A DNA stretch of 27,817 bases from a virus. Below are positions 1 to 6,982 of this stretch, piece by piece. A program made the position numbers and the translations under genes. The stretch lies in the IMG/VR virus record IMGVR_UViG_3300003690_000084, positions 1 through 27,817 of that record, one strand, 5' to 3'. How positions within the stretch are numbered: position 1 is the first letter of the stretch; every line of letters begins with the position of its first letter. The notes under the pieces are model-generated. The model made no database searches and had not been told where the DNA came from. It saw only the letters and a list, made by a program, of their open reading frames with translations.

Positions 1-28
1 TCATATTTTTAAAATATTTAAAATACAT
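1..28 (-). CDS. Possible start of next baseplate gene (partial)
   Basis: An ATG lies just downstream of the gp48 stop on the minus strand and stays open for nine codons (MYFKYFKNM) to the window edge. Its position after gp48 and the aromatic-rich start would suit a baseplate wedge protein such as gp53, but nine residues cannot establish this. No clear ribosome binding site is visible in the 3-nt gap. Confidence 0.3.
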
Positions 29-31
29 AAA

Positions 32-883
32 TTAACCACCACCACTTAATGTGCTAAAATATTCAGATCTACTCAAAATAGCTTGATTTTGATAATTCAA
101 TGCATTTTCCAATTCTACAAAGTTAAGAGAAATATAATATGAATAAGGAGAAACTCTATCGCTTGTTTCTTGAAAATATGCTTGATTATCTGTAGAATGA
201 TAAACTTGCATTAAAATACAAGGTTTAGGACTTCCTAACCACAATTCTGTATTGGCTTCTGCATTGATTCCACTATATCCAATTGCTTCTATTGTCCATA
301 TATTTGGTGGTCGCATTCTAGTCATTTGTGAAAGAGTTCCTTCATCTGCAAAATCCCCAACAACAGGCATTGAATGTAGTTCAAAAGTATTTCCTATATC
401 ACTTGCTACTACACTATTTGCAGTGGGTGATGTAGATCTTAATGTCCAATTAAAATTATATTTTCTTTTACTCGAACCCAGAAATGCCGCTTCAGTTGTA
501 AGAAGTTCAATTCTACCCAATGTAGAATTTATATGACCAAACGTATCTTGTTGAAAAAGTGCAGCACTTTCTGCTAATTTTCTATAAACTGCTTCACGAA
601 GATCAGCAACAGATGCACCTTCACCAAGTTTAATATTTGATAATGCTGGATCAGCAGTAGCTAATGCCTGTAACATGTTTTCACTCATTGTCGAATCTTC
701 AGAATACCTGTGAGATGTGCCTCTGGTAAATTTTTGCACCCCTGGCAATGTTATTTGACCGATTGGTGCAGGTAGATGGGTTCGTCCCCATGAAGTACGA
801 GGAAATGGATAGCATCTAAAAACTAAATAATATGGTGCTTCAGATGAACCATCTCGAAAGCCCCAATCCAATGTCCATGTCAT
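32..883 (-). CDS. 48: Baseplate tail tube cap protein, T4 gp48-like
   Basis: A 283-aa protein matching the T4 gp48 pattern. In T4, gp48 sits on the baseplate hub and, with gp54, forms the platform from which the tail tube polymerises. The diagnostic part is the C-terminal half. It has SKRKYNFNWTLRSTSP (about residues 137-152), which corresponds to the T4 gp48 stretch ending in FTWDLTPRS. This is followed by a tryptophan/proline segment (RPPNIWTIEAIG), PCILMQV, and a C-terminal strand ending in VELENAL. The N-terminus carries YPFPR and a proline-rich stretch. The start is the ATG at 883, preceded by AAGGGA seven bases upstream, and a late-promoter-like AATAAATA (7 of 8 matches) lies just before that. 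It is divergent from the gp4 gene. Family assignment is by eye, but the tail-tube-fold features are consistent. Confidence 0.75.
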   Translation of the reverse strand: MTWTLDWGFRDGSSEAPYYLVFRCYPFPRTSWGRTHLPAPIGQITLPGVQKFTRGTSHRYSEDSTMSENMLQALATADPALSNIKLGEGASVADLREAVYRKLAESAALFQQDTFGHINSTLGRIELLTTEAAFLGSSKRKYNFNWTLRSTSPTANSVVASDIGNTFELHSMPVVGDFADEGTLSQMTRMRPPNIWTIEAIGYSGINAEANTELWLGSPKPCILMQVYHSTDNQAYFQETSDRVSPYSYYISLNFVELENALNYQNQAILSRSEYFSTLSGGG

Positions 884-928
884 ATGTTATTCCCTTATAT
901 TTATTAATCCTTTATATATATTGCAGAG

Positions 929-1378
929 ATGGCGTACAAATCCAAATACAAACCAGAAAATCCAGATAAGTATGTTGGAAATGCAAACAGCATTATTTGT
1001 CGTTCTACATGGGAAAGAAAAATGTGTAAATATCTAGATAAGAATGCAAATGTGATAAAATGGGCAAGTGAAGAAGTATCAATTCCTTATATTTCACCCA
1101 TTGATAAAAAACACCATAAATATTATCCAGATTTTTTAGCAGAAATAAAACAAAAATCAGGTTCCATACAAACATTTCTTATAGAAATTAAACCAGAAAA
1201 ACAAACAAAGCTACCAACAACAAAAAATAAAAGAACAAAGACACACAATATTAATATGAAAACATTTGTTATAAATAATGCAAAATGGAAAGCAGCAGAA
1301 AAATTTTGTTCTGATAACGATTGGAAATTTACAGTACTAACAGAAAAACATCTATTTAAAGGTAACAAATGGGGCTAA
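929..1378 (+). CDS. 4: Head completion protein, T4 gp4-like
   Basis: A 149-aa protein closely resembling T4 gp4, which acts after DNA packaging so that heads become competent for tail joining. Hallmarks are an N-terminal YKPENPDKYVG segment, RSTWERKMCKYLD (residues 25-37), the ISPIDKKHHKYYPDF segment, and a late IEIKPE. The order E48/E49, D68 and E86-x-K88 is that of a TnsA/PD-(D/E)XK-type nuclease core, a fold proposed for this family. Activity here is inference. The gene overlaps the next one by 10 nt, which suggests translational coupling. Its own Shine-Dalgarno is weak (GCAGAG directly before the ATG). Length and gene context both fit the family. Confidence 0.88.
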   Translation: MAYKSKYKPENPDKYVGNANSIICRSTWERKMCKYLDKNANVIKWASEEVSIPYISPIDKKHHKYYPDFLAEIKQKSGSIQTFLIEIKPEKQTKLPTTKNKRTKTHNINMKTFVINNAKWKAAEKFCSDNDWKFTVLTEKHLFKGNKWG

Positions 1379-1944
1379 GAGGAACAAATGTAGATCATTT
1401 ACGAGATACCATTTATAGAAATGGCTTTATTCGTCACAATAGATTTGAAATTGATTACTTTCCCAATATTAGTGGAATAAACCTTAATGGTAGATCAGGA
1501 GTCCCAGCATTTGCAGTAAAAATTCCTGGCTGGGATACAACAACAACCACAGAAACAAATGTATATGGTCCAAATGATTGGGGAAGCCCAAAAATTATGC
1601 CAATAAGAAAAAATTGGAATCAAGCATTATTTATCACCTTTTATATGGAAAATCATCATGCAGAAAATCAATCTATTTTAGATGAAATGTTCGCATGGAA
1701 CAATGCTGTTGTTAAAGGAGGTGGTCCCCAACCTTTCTACAACGAAAGAATATTTAATTCTAATTTAACTATTCGTGTAGGAGAAAATGCACATAGATTG
1801 GAATGGAAATTTTGGGAAGTATGGCCTAGAGTTCTTTACCCAATAGATCTCAAACCAGTCGAAGATTTTGCCCCGTTTATTTTTAGTATACAATTTATTT
1901 ACCGTTACTTTGAACTTATTGCTGATGGAACTGTGATTGGATAA
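1369..1944 (+). CDS. Tail tube-fold protein (gp54/gp19-like)
   Basis: A 191-aa protein with the pattern of T4 tail-tube-fold proteins: an N-terminal RHNRFEIDYFPN strand, an AVKIPGW segment, then NDWGSPKIMPIRKNWNQALF followed by ITFYMENHH. After these comes a helix with FAWNNAVV and a last beta strand in FSIQFIYRYFE. In T4, gp19 is the tube subunit and gp54 the baseplate tube initiator. The lack of neighbouring sheath/tube genes and the presence of gp48 nearby favour the gp54-like role, but I cannot separate the two by eye. The start overlaps gp4 by 10 nt and is preceded by AAAGG with 6-nt spacing. It is followed after 3 nt by the gp26-like gene, so these form one operon. Confidence 0.65.
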   Translation: MGLRGTNVDHLRDTIYRNGFIRHNRFEIDYFPNISGINLNGRSGVPAFAVKIPGWDTTTTTETNVYGPNDWGSPKIMPIRKNWNQALFITFYMENHHAENQSILDEMFAWNNAVVKGGGPQPFYNERIFNSNLTIRVGENAHRLEWKFWEVWPRVLYPIDLKPVEDFAPFIFSIQFIYRYFELIADGTVIG

Positions 1945-1947
1945 ACT

Positions 1948-2595
1948 ATGATTGAATTGCCTGTTTATGAAACAAAATTGCCTGTAAAAAATAAAATCGT
2001 TGAATTCTGCCCTTTAGTGGTAAAAGAAGAAAAAAATATAACAATAGCAAAAGAAGCTGGTTCTAAATCTGATTCTTATGTTACATTTTTAAAAATTTTA
2101 AATGAAAAATTTAATTTAGATTTTTCAAAATTAACTGAAACTGACTTAATTCATTGTATTATAGAATTAAGAAAAAAATCTATAGGTGAACAAATACAAA
2201 TTAAATTTAATTGCCCCTTTTCACAACAAGATGTAATAACTTCTTTTAATTGTAATGATATAACTCTTAAAGGATCTTCTTATTCAAAAAAAATCAAAAT
2301 ATCTGATTATATAATAGAAATTACTGTTCCCCATTCAAAAAATATTGTTGTTTCTTCAATTAAAAATATAGAAACTTCAAAACAAAAAATTGAATTTTCA
2401 ACTTTATTAAAAGAAAAAAAAGAAGAATTAGTTGATTCATTGCCAATTAATATAAAAAATGAAATAGAAAAAGCCTGTAATGATTTATATCACTATTCGT
2501 ATGATTTAACTTATACTTCTGATCGTGAACATAAAATCGAAATAAGGAGCGCAGAGGATTTTTTTACCTTATTTTTTGCAATGCAGACTCTATAA
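1948..2595 (+). CDS. 26: Baseplate hub/tail assembly chaperone, T4 gp26-like
   Basis: A 215-aa lysine-rich protein resembling the 'T4 bacteriophage base plate protein' family (gp26; about 208 aa in T4). It starts with IELPVYETKLPVKNKIVEFCPL and continues with the typical segment EEKNITIAKE, then an LTETDLIHCIIELRKKSIGE stretch. The C-terminal part (SAEDFFTLFFAMQTL) contains the run of seven T used for a predicted -1 frameshift. In many tailed phages the genes just before the tape measure encode paired assembly chaperones made by such a shift (lambda G/GT), and gene content here fits that role. Codon use is extremely A/T rich. The start codon follows the previous stop by 3 nt with no strong Shine-Dalgarno, so translation is probably coupled. 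Confidence 0.72.
   Translation: MIELPVYETKLPVKNKIVEFCPLVVKEEKNITIAKEAGSKSDSYVTFLKILNEKFNLDFSKLTETDLIHCIIELRKKSIGEQIQIKFNCPFSQQDVITSFNCNDITLKGSSYSKKIKISDYIIEITVPHSKNIVVSSIKNIETSKQKIEFSTLLKEKKEELVDSLPINIKNEIEKACNDLYHYSYDLTYTSDREHKIEIRSAEDFFTLFFAMQTL
2544..2565 (+). promoter_or_regulatory. Predicted -1 ribosomal frameshift signal
   Basis: The zero-frame codons GAT TTT TTT place a T TTT TTT heptamer at 2559-2565, where both P- and A-site tRNAs can re-pair after a -1 slip. An internal Shine-Dalgarno-like AAGGAG (2544-2549) lies 9 nt upstream, the arrangement known to stimulate -1 shifting in E. coli dnaX. The -1 frame is open from 2535 to 2765 and stops at 2766-2768. It has no convincing start codon of its own. 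Confidence 0.7.
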
Positions 2596-2768
2596 CATTT
2601 TATTATCTGAATTTCCAATTAATACACATATATGGTTATAGTTTAGCTGAATTAGAAAATATGATTCCGTGGGAAAGATTAATTTATACTACAATGTTAG
2701 ATACTTATATAAAAGAAGAGAATTTAAAAATCCAACAAAACCTTGCAATTAGGGGAGGACAATTTTAA
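2565..2768 (+). CDS. Frameshift extension of the gp26-like chaperone (GT-type)
   Basis: This is the -1 frame reading after the slippery run: 67 codons beginning YLIFCNAD, then FYYLNFQLIHIYGYSLAELE, NMIPWERLIYTTMLDTY and IKEENLKIQQN. A segment of the type 'GYS..E....PWER..Y' followed by a charged helix is common in the C-terminal part of frameshifted tail assembly chaperones, where the extension contacts the tape measure protein. The frame has only an internal ATG (in ENM), no plausible initiation site, and clear coding character. It is therefore best explained as a C-terminal extension of the gp26-like product, about 270 aa in total. In T4 the next gene is 51, another hub assembly factor, and this extension may be its counterpart. 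The stop overlaps the next ATG (TAATG). Confidence 0.65.
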   Translation, partial: YLIFCNADSITFYYLNFQLIHIYGYSLAELENMIPWERLIYTTMLDTYIKEENLKIQQNLAIRGGQF

Positions 2769-3256
2769 TGGCAGAAAACACAGAAAAAGTAGAAATTAAA
2801 GAACTTGCACAAACACAAATACTAGGTATGGATGATATAAAACAAACAACTACTACATCAATAGAAGATCTTGATGCTCGGAGAGATTCTGCACAACTTA
2901 CAGAAGAACCATTAGAACAACAAGAATATACTAGAGATTCAACAGAAAAAACTGTAGTGCAGTCTATTAGTACCAATGTGCAATCTAAACAAGACCGAGA
3001 AGAAGCATTGGCTTTAGGACTTCAACCACCTCTTGGAGCAGATAGTGTTAGTAAAGGACCTCAATATACAGATGAGCCTTCAGTATCAGCCTTTGCACAA
3101 GCCCCACCCGATGTCAATCCATCCATTATTCCCGATAATGTGGGGGGTGCAAGAATAAGCGGCTCTAGAGCTATCTCTAACTTTAGAGCCGCCATAAGTC
3201 CTAAAGGCTTAGCTCATTTCTGGAACATCCGTAGCAGTCTCATCTTGAGATGTTGA
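2768..3256 (+). CDS. Unknown acidic, low-complexity protein in the tail operon
   Basis: A 162-aa reading frame starting with the ATG overlapping the chaperone stop, with GGGGAGGA as a strong ribosome binding site. The first 130 residues are polar, rich in Thr, Glu, Gln and Asp, and without cysteine or tryptophan. This looks like a disordered N-terminal region of a structural or tape-measure-type protein. The frame then runs through the hairpin at 3161-3190 and overlaps the 3' end of gp32 by 48 nt, which is unusual. Around a run of six G (3142-3147) a +1 shift would give NVGVQE and a TAA at 3156-3158, right before the hairpin. The natural end may therefore be there, with the last 33 codons spurious. 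I recognise no family. Confidence 0.55.
   Translation: MAENTEKVEIKELAQTQILGMDDIKQTTTTSIEDLDARRDSAQLTEEPLEQQEYTRDSTEKTVVQSISTNVQSKQDREEALALGLQPPLGADSVSKGPQYTDEPSVSAFAQAPPDVNPSIIPDNVGGARISGSRAISNFRAAISPKGLAHFWNIRSSLILRC
3161..3190. terminator. Hairpin between convergent operons, probable terminator
   Basis: GGCTCTAGAG (3161-3170) pairs with CTTTAGAGCC (3181-3190) as a 10-bp stem with one G-U pair and a 10-nt loop. It sits between the end of the plus-strand tail operon and the end of gp32 on minus. There is no good T-tract on either side, so it may work with Rho or as an mRNA 3' end. Confidence 0.55.
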
Positions 3257-4036
3257 GATATCTTCTATAGTCGCATTAGTAACTTCATTGCAACGAATGT
3301 CATCTCCGATAACAGAACTGAGACGTTCTTTCAATTCATTATATGATTTGAAATTAGAAGAATCACTAAACGGCGTGAGCAGATATTGTTTCTTCCAAAG
3401 TTCTTCTAGCTGAGTATCATCACCATCAAACAAAGGGCTTAGTGAATCAAACTCAGACTTGTCATAATTGATGAATCCAGCAACTTTACGAACCTTTAAC
3501 TTAAAATTTGCACCAGCCCAGAAGTCAAACGGATTGATCTTCTCTTCATCTGCAAACTCAGGTTCCATAGATTCCTGAATCTTGTCAAAAATTCTCTTAC
3601 CATACTTGTAAAGAAAAACCTTACCCTCATTTTGAGGATTTGCAGGATCACTAATCACAAGAATGTTAGAGATATACTGGAGCTTACGCTTACGCGCTCG
3701 TGCGATATCCTTATCGCTCTCTATTCCACTATTCCAGAGTTCAGAGTTCATTTCTGAAACAGGATCCTTCTCACCAAGAGTCGTGCGAGAATTTTCGATA
3801 AACCACTGACCGCCTTTCCCCTGAAATGCATGAGAATAGAGCTTTGCCCAAGGAAGCTCTTCATTTGGAGGAGCAGGCAAGAATCGAATTATAGCATATC
3901 CATTACTCGCTTTATCGAGTTCTGGTCGCCAAAAACGATCATCCTTGTATGACTCTTTACCCGAACTTTCTTGAATCTTCTTTGAAAGTTTTTCAAGATT
4001 GCTCTTTGACCTACGTTTAAAATCTGAAAAATCCAT
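3209..4036 (-). CDS. 32: Single-stranded DNA-binding protein, T4 gp32-like
   Basis: A 275-aa gp32 homologue (T4: 301 aa). gp32 coats ssDNA cooperatively and organises replication, recombination and repair. The N-terminus has a LAST-type basic motif (FKRRSKSNLEK) that in T4 mediates cooperative self-interaction. The OB-fold core shows RFLPAPP, LPWAKLYSHAFQGKGGQWF, ENSRTTLGEKDPVSEMN, YISNILVISDPANPQNEG and KVFLYKYGKRIFDKI. The C-terminus is acidic (EDISTSQDETATDVPEMS), the region that contacts partner proteins. The zinc-binding cysteines of T4 gp32 are missing: the equivalent segment has no Cys. The ATG at 4036 has AAGGAT 8 nt upstream and is preceded by two tandem hairpins. The gene follows gp33, a T4-like order. 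Confidence 0.95.
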   Translation of the reverse strand: MDFSDFKRRSKSNLEKLSKKIQESSGKESYKDDRFWRPELDKASNGYAIIRFLPAPPNEELPWAKLYSHAFQGKGGQWFIENSRTTLGEKDPVSEMNSELWNSGIESDKDIARARKRKLQYISNILVISDPANPQNEGKVFLYKYGKRIFDKIQESMEPEFADEEKINPFDFWAGANFKLKVRKVAGFINYDKSEFDSLSPLFDGDDTQLEELWKKQYLLTPFSDSSNFKSYNELKERLSSVIGDDIRCNEVTNATIEDISTSQDETATDVPEMS

Positions 4037-4050
4037 AACACTATCCTTTC

Positions 4051-4095
4051 CCGAGGAACTACCTCGGCCTAAAATTACACAGGGAACTCCCCTGT
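4051..4095 (-). promoter_or_regulatory. Two look-alike hairpins in the gp32 leader
   Basis: Between gp33 and gp32 the minus strand has two perfect 6-bp hairpins 11 nt apart: ACAGGG-GAGTT-CCCTGT (4095-4079) and CCGAGG-TAGTT-CCTCGG (4067-4051). Stem length, loop length and loop sequence (NAGTT) match while the stem bases differ. This covariation-like pattern is expected for an RNA element rather than chance. T4 gp32 represses its own translation by binding a leader element, so this is a candidate operator. The hairpins could also be mRNA processing or attenuation signals. Confidence 0.6.
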
Positions 4096-4097
4096 AC

Positions 4098-4331
4098 TTA
4101 AATTGGTAACTTATTTTCTGGTCTAGGAAGAAGATTTAATTCTTGCCCTTCCATTTTTATTTTTTCAACTAATGGCTTAGATAAAGATTTTGCCACTATG
4201 GGAGGTTCTATTTCATATTCTTCACACAATAATAAAACTGCATCAATATAACTTCCACCCAGGTCCTGAACATGTTTTTCAACTCGATTTGAAAATATAT
4301 TTTTTTGTTCATCTGTTAGAAACACATTCAT
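4098..4331 (-). CDS. 33: Late promoter transcription coactivator, T4 gp33-like
   Basis: A 77-aa protein when started at the ATG at 4331. T4 gp33 bridges host RNA polymerase (beta flap) and the gp45 sliding clamp and is needed for late transcription with gp55. The match lies in GGSYIDAVLLLCEEYEIEPP, then AKSLSKPLVEKIKMEGQELN and LLPRPE, corresponding to T4 gp33 residues from SYLEA to NLLRP. The T4 C-terminal clamp-binding tail (hydrophobic LDFLL) is not evident; the protein ends in ENKLPI. A longer reading frame begins at a TTG (4373), but that TTG is part of a -35 box. A GTG at 4325 with GGGAG at 6-nt spacing is an alternative start. The gene is upstream of gp32 in the same operon, as in T4-type genomes. 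Confidence 0.82.
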   Translation of the reverse strand: MNVFLTDEQKNIFSNRVEKHVQDLGGSYIDAVLLLCEEYEIEPPIVAKSLSKPLVEKIKMEGQELNLLPRPENKLPI

Positions 4332-4345
4332 CTCCCGAGATTTAT

Positions 4346-4373
4346 AGTATACCTTATATATCTTGTATGTCAA
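4346..4373 (-). promoter_or_regulatory. 33: Sigma70-type promoter for gp33-gp32
   Basis: TTGACA (4373-4368), a 16-nt spacer and TATACT (4351-4346) on the minus strand. Transcription would start near 4339, only some 8 nt before the ATG at 4331 and about 14 nt before the alternative GTG, so the leader is very short. The boxes lie inside the longer alternative reading frame of gp33, which argues for the shorter gene. Confidence 0.6.
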
Positions 4374-4419
4374 ACCCTTATATATAATTTAGTCTGTAGG
4401 ACCGTAGGAGAATATATAA

Positions 4420-5346
4420 ATGCCTGATACTGCCTCTAATATTATTGTTCAAACTGTAGGAACAACTGCCAATATTGGCACTGATTATGGAACAAGTGGT
4501 GTAAATTTAGCTACTGCCCATGTTCCTCTTCAAAAAATAGTATTTGGTAATTCTGGAGCAGCAATCCGTGTTTCAAGTTCTGATCCACTGCCAATAACCG
4601 TTTCAGGTAGTGATGTTGCAATTACAATTAGTGGTAATGTTGGTAATTGCGGTGCATTTGGTATTGTAAATTATAGTGACCAATACCTTAAAGTAGCTGG
4701 TTCTACATCCGGGGCAGGAATTACAGTACAAGGCACATTGACTGTCACATCAGGAGTAAACCCCATTCATATAACTGGCGGTATTATACCTGGTCTTTCT
4801 TCTGGACGAGACACTGTAGGAATAACCGGAACAGTTTCTTTAATTGATATAGATGGTACGACTGGTGCAGCAGTAAAATTATATTCTGGATTAACTGCAA
4901 TTGGTGTTTCTGGAGATGCTCTTAAAGTTGCATTAATAGATTCTGGAATTTCAGCAAATGTAACTATATCAGCTACTGTAGGGGTGACAAATAGTGATAT
5001 TATTCTACGAGTACAAGGAGAAACGGGCGCAATTCAAATGGGAATAACCGGAGATGTTAGTGTTACATCTATAACTCTTCCCAGTGCATTCACAGCAGGT
5101 CAAATGAATGTAATTAGTAGCCCGGGTCTTGTTTTCCCAACTTTCACAATGAAGAGTGGGACTAAAATAAGAGCCCTTAGTACCAACACAGCAGCAATTT
5201 ATATTGGACATACAAGTAACATTGGGGCTACTTTAGGATATCCTCTCCTTGCAGGCGAAAGTTGTTTTGTAGAATTGAATAACTTAAACCTTGTCTACGC
5301 GGTTGGTGGAGCAACAGGACAAACAGTTACTTATTTTGCATCGTAA
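4420..5346 (+). CDS. Virion structural protein rich in short beta repeats
   Basis: A 308-aa protein, very rich in Gly, Thr, Ser, Val and Ile, with few charged residues and repeated short strands such as ITVSGSDVAITISGNVG, ITVQGTLTVTSG, VGITGTVSLIDI and ISATVGVTNS. This looks like a beta-solenoid or stacked-strand protein of a phage tail, fibre or head decoration. The C-terminal domain (FTMKSGTKIRALSTNTAAIY, then IGHTSNIGATLGYPLLAGES) looks like a compact beta-sandwich. The ATG has AGGAG 9 nt upstream. It is divergent from gp33-gp32 and followed at 7 nt by another structural gene, probably in one operon. Similar proteins of unknown role occur in marine T4-like phages, but I cannot name a family with certainty. 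Confidence 0.6.
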   Translation: MPDTASNIIVQTVGTTANIGTDYGTSGVNLATAHVPLQKIVFGNSGAAIRVSSSDPLPITVSGSDVAITISGNVGNCGAFGIVNYSDQYLKVAGSTSGAGITVQGTLTVTSGVNPIHITGGIIPGLSSGRDTVGITGTVSLIDIDGTTGAAVKLYSGLTAIGVSGDALKVALIDSGISANVTISATVGVTNSDIILRVQGETGAIQMGITGDVSVTSITLPSAFTAGQMNVISSPGLVFPTFTMKSGTKIRALSTNTAAIYIGHTSNIGATLGYPLLAGESCFVELNNLNLVYAVGGATGQTVTYFAS

Positions 5347-5353
5347 ATAAAAA

Positions 5354-6520
5354 ATGTCAAAGACAAATCCCTTTTTAGGTTATCCAAGATCGACTGCTAG
5401 ACCAACTTTTTACATAGAAGATTTGGGAACGGCCGGGTTTTTCGGTATTCAATTTATAGACACAGCAGAAGATCGAATAATAGCAAATCAAAATCTTACA
5501 ACCAAACCAAATATTGTAATAAAAGGCTCTACTATGGTCATAGATTATAGTGATTCTGGTAGTAATAGAGATAAAGATTTTATTGATATTGCTTTTACTT
5601 CCATGACAGCCGGGCATGGATTTACATTAAGCAATGCAAATTATAATGATGTAGTAAACGATTATACAGCCGATTTATCTGCTTCTTGTACACTAACAGG
5701 CTATAAAAATTATAAAATACTTTCTACTTTTTCTGCAATAGGAAGTACAACAGAAACTAATTATTACCAATCGAATAATTTTGAAACTGTGCCTCAAATA
5801 GGAATAACTGCTGGTTTAACTTCTGGTATAACATTTAATCAATTAATAAATTATACTACTAGCAGTGATACAAGTTTTATTTCAAATGAATTTTCTATTG
5901 GTGATTATGTAGATCTTTCTACCTCAAGTAATACAGGAAGATATACAATTAGTGGCATTACAGTAGATGGATTTTCTAGAGAAATAGTAGCTTTTCGTGA
6001 GGAATTTGTTCCACCCATAACCCCAGAAAATTTAATAGGAACAGAAGTTGTAGTAGGACACAAAAGAAAAGTCTACATGTCAGATTCAAATCCAACAACT
6101 ACTGATGTAATTGTTCATATGGTTAACACAAGAGAATTTGGTGGTGGGGTGTATTTTACTATTGATGGAACTACGCAAAAAGAACTCACTCTATACAGAG
6201 GAGTTCTTTATGTGTTTGTAGAAGAAAGTTATCCACAGTATACTTTTAATTTCTCTTCTGAACCAGATAATAATACTTCATATAGTGATCTTGGTATCTA
6301 TTCGGTGCTTGATAATTCATTAAATAAAAGATTAACTTTTATTGTTCCAAATAATATTACTCCAGATAATTTATATTATACTGATTCATCACGAGCATAC
6401 ATGGGCGGACCAATAAGAATAACAGGAAATTACACATATTCTTCTAATAGTCCCACATTAAGTTTATCATCAACTATAACTACATCAGATGCTACTACAA
6501 CTTCAGTAACCACATACTAA
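5354..6520 (+). CDS. Virion structural protein, probably tail fibre/appendage-related
   Basis: A 388-aa protein, Thr/Ser/Asn/Tyr-rich, with beta-strand character throughout. Repeated patterns include ITAGLTSGITFNQLINYTT, DYVDLSTSSNTGRYTISG and a C-terminal serine/threonine-rich tail (YTYSSNSPTLSLSSTITT). There is no signal peptide or transmembrane segment. The composition matches phage fibre and virion surface proteins made late in infection. It starts 7 nt after the preceding structural gene, with no clear Shine-Dalgarno, so translation may be coupled. It ends 3 nt from the stop of the convergent gene on minus, leaving no room for a separate terminator. I do not recognise a domain. Confidence 0.55.
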   Translation: MSKTNPFLGYPRSTARPTFYIEDLGTAGFFGIQFIDTAEDRIIANQNLTTKPNIVIKGSTMVIDYSDSGSNRDKDFIDIAFTSMTAGHGFTLSNANYNDVVNDYTADLSASCTLTGYKNYKILSTFSAIGSTTETNYYQSNNFETVPQIGITAGLTSGITFNQLINYTTSSDTSFISNEFSIGDYVDLSTSSNTGRYTISGITVDGFSREIVAFREEFVPPITPENLIGTEVVVGHKRKVYMSDSNPTTTDVIVHMVNTREFGGGVYFTIDGTTQKELTLYRGVLYVFVEESYPQYTFNFSSEPDNNTSYSDLGIYSVLDNSLNKRLTFIVPNNITPDNLYYTDSSRAYMGGPIRITGNYTYSSNSPTLSLSSTITTSDATTTSVTTY

Positions 6521-6523
6521 AAT

Positions 6524-6955
6524 TTAAGGCTGATTCCTTTTTCCTCTTGATCCCCTTTTATTTCTTTTACGGGAATCTTTTTTATGAGAATTTTTAAGTT
6601 TCTTCATATCGCTCAACTTAGCAACACGAACAATAAAGTTACCCCTAAAGAAGAAAACCTTAGCTTCGATTTTACGAGCTTTTAGTTCCTCTTCAATAAG
6701 AGTTCGAATCATCTCGACCATCTCTTTTTCATCTTGAGAAAAGCCTCGTGCTTCTTCTCTCTTTTCATCATCTCTCTTGCCAAATCTACCTTCATGTCCT
6801 CGATGTTCTCTATTTCCTCGAAGTTTAAAGTCGGGGGAATCATTAAAGCGTGGTGGGTCTTGGACTATATCAGAGACAGGATAAACAACATAGCCGGGCC
6901 CGGGTGGTGAAAATTCTAAAATTAATGCAATTAGAGTTGTAACTAAAAAGTTCAT
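6524..6955 (-). CDS. Unknown basic protein with N-terminal hydrophobic segment
   Basis: A 143-aa protein. The first 15 residues (MNFLVTTLIALILEF) are hydrophobic like a membrane anchor or signal sequence, but without a basic n-region or clear cleavage site. A proline-rich linker (SPPGPGYVVYP) follows. The central part is highly charged (RGNREHRGHEGRFGKRDDEK). A predicted amphipathic helix (EKEMVEMIRTLIEEELKARK) leads into a short strand segment (VFFFRGNFIVRVAK), and the tail is strongly basic (KKDSRKRNKRGSRGKRNQP). The start at 6955 is supported by AAAGGAG. It lies downstream of the protease-bearing structural gene (27-nt gap) and may be co-transcribed with it. No family recognised. Confidence 0.5.
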   Translation of the reverse strand: MNFLVTTLIALILEFSPPGPGYVVYPVSDIVQDPPRFNDSPDFKLRGNREHRGHEGRFGKRDDEKREEARGFSQDEKEMVEMIRTLIEEELKARKIEAKVFFFRGNFIVRVAKLSDMKKLKNSHKKDSRKRNKRGSRGKRNQP

Positions 6956-6982
6956 GGGGGTTCTCCTTTAGGTTATATAGTT

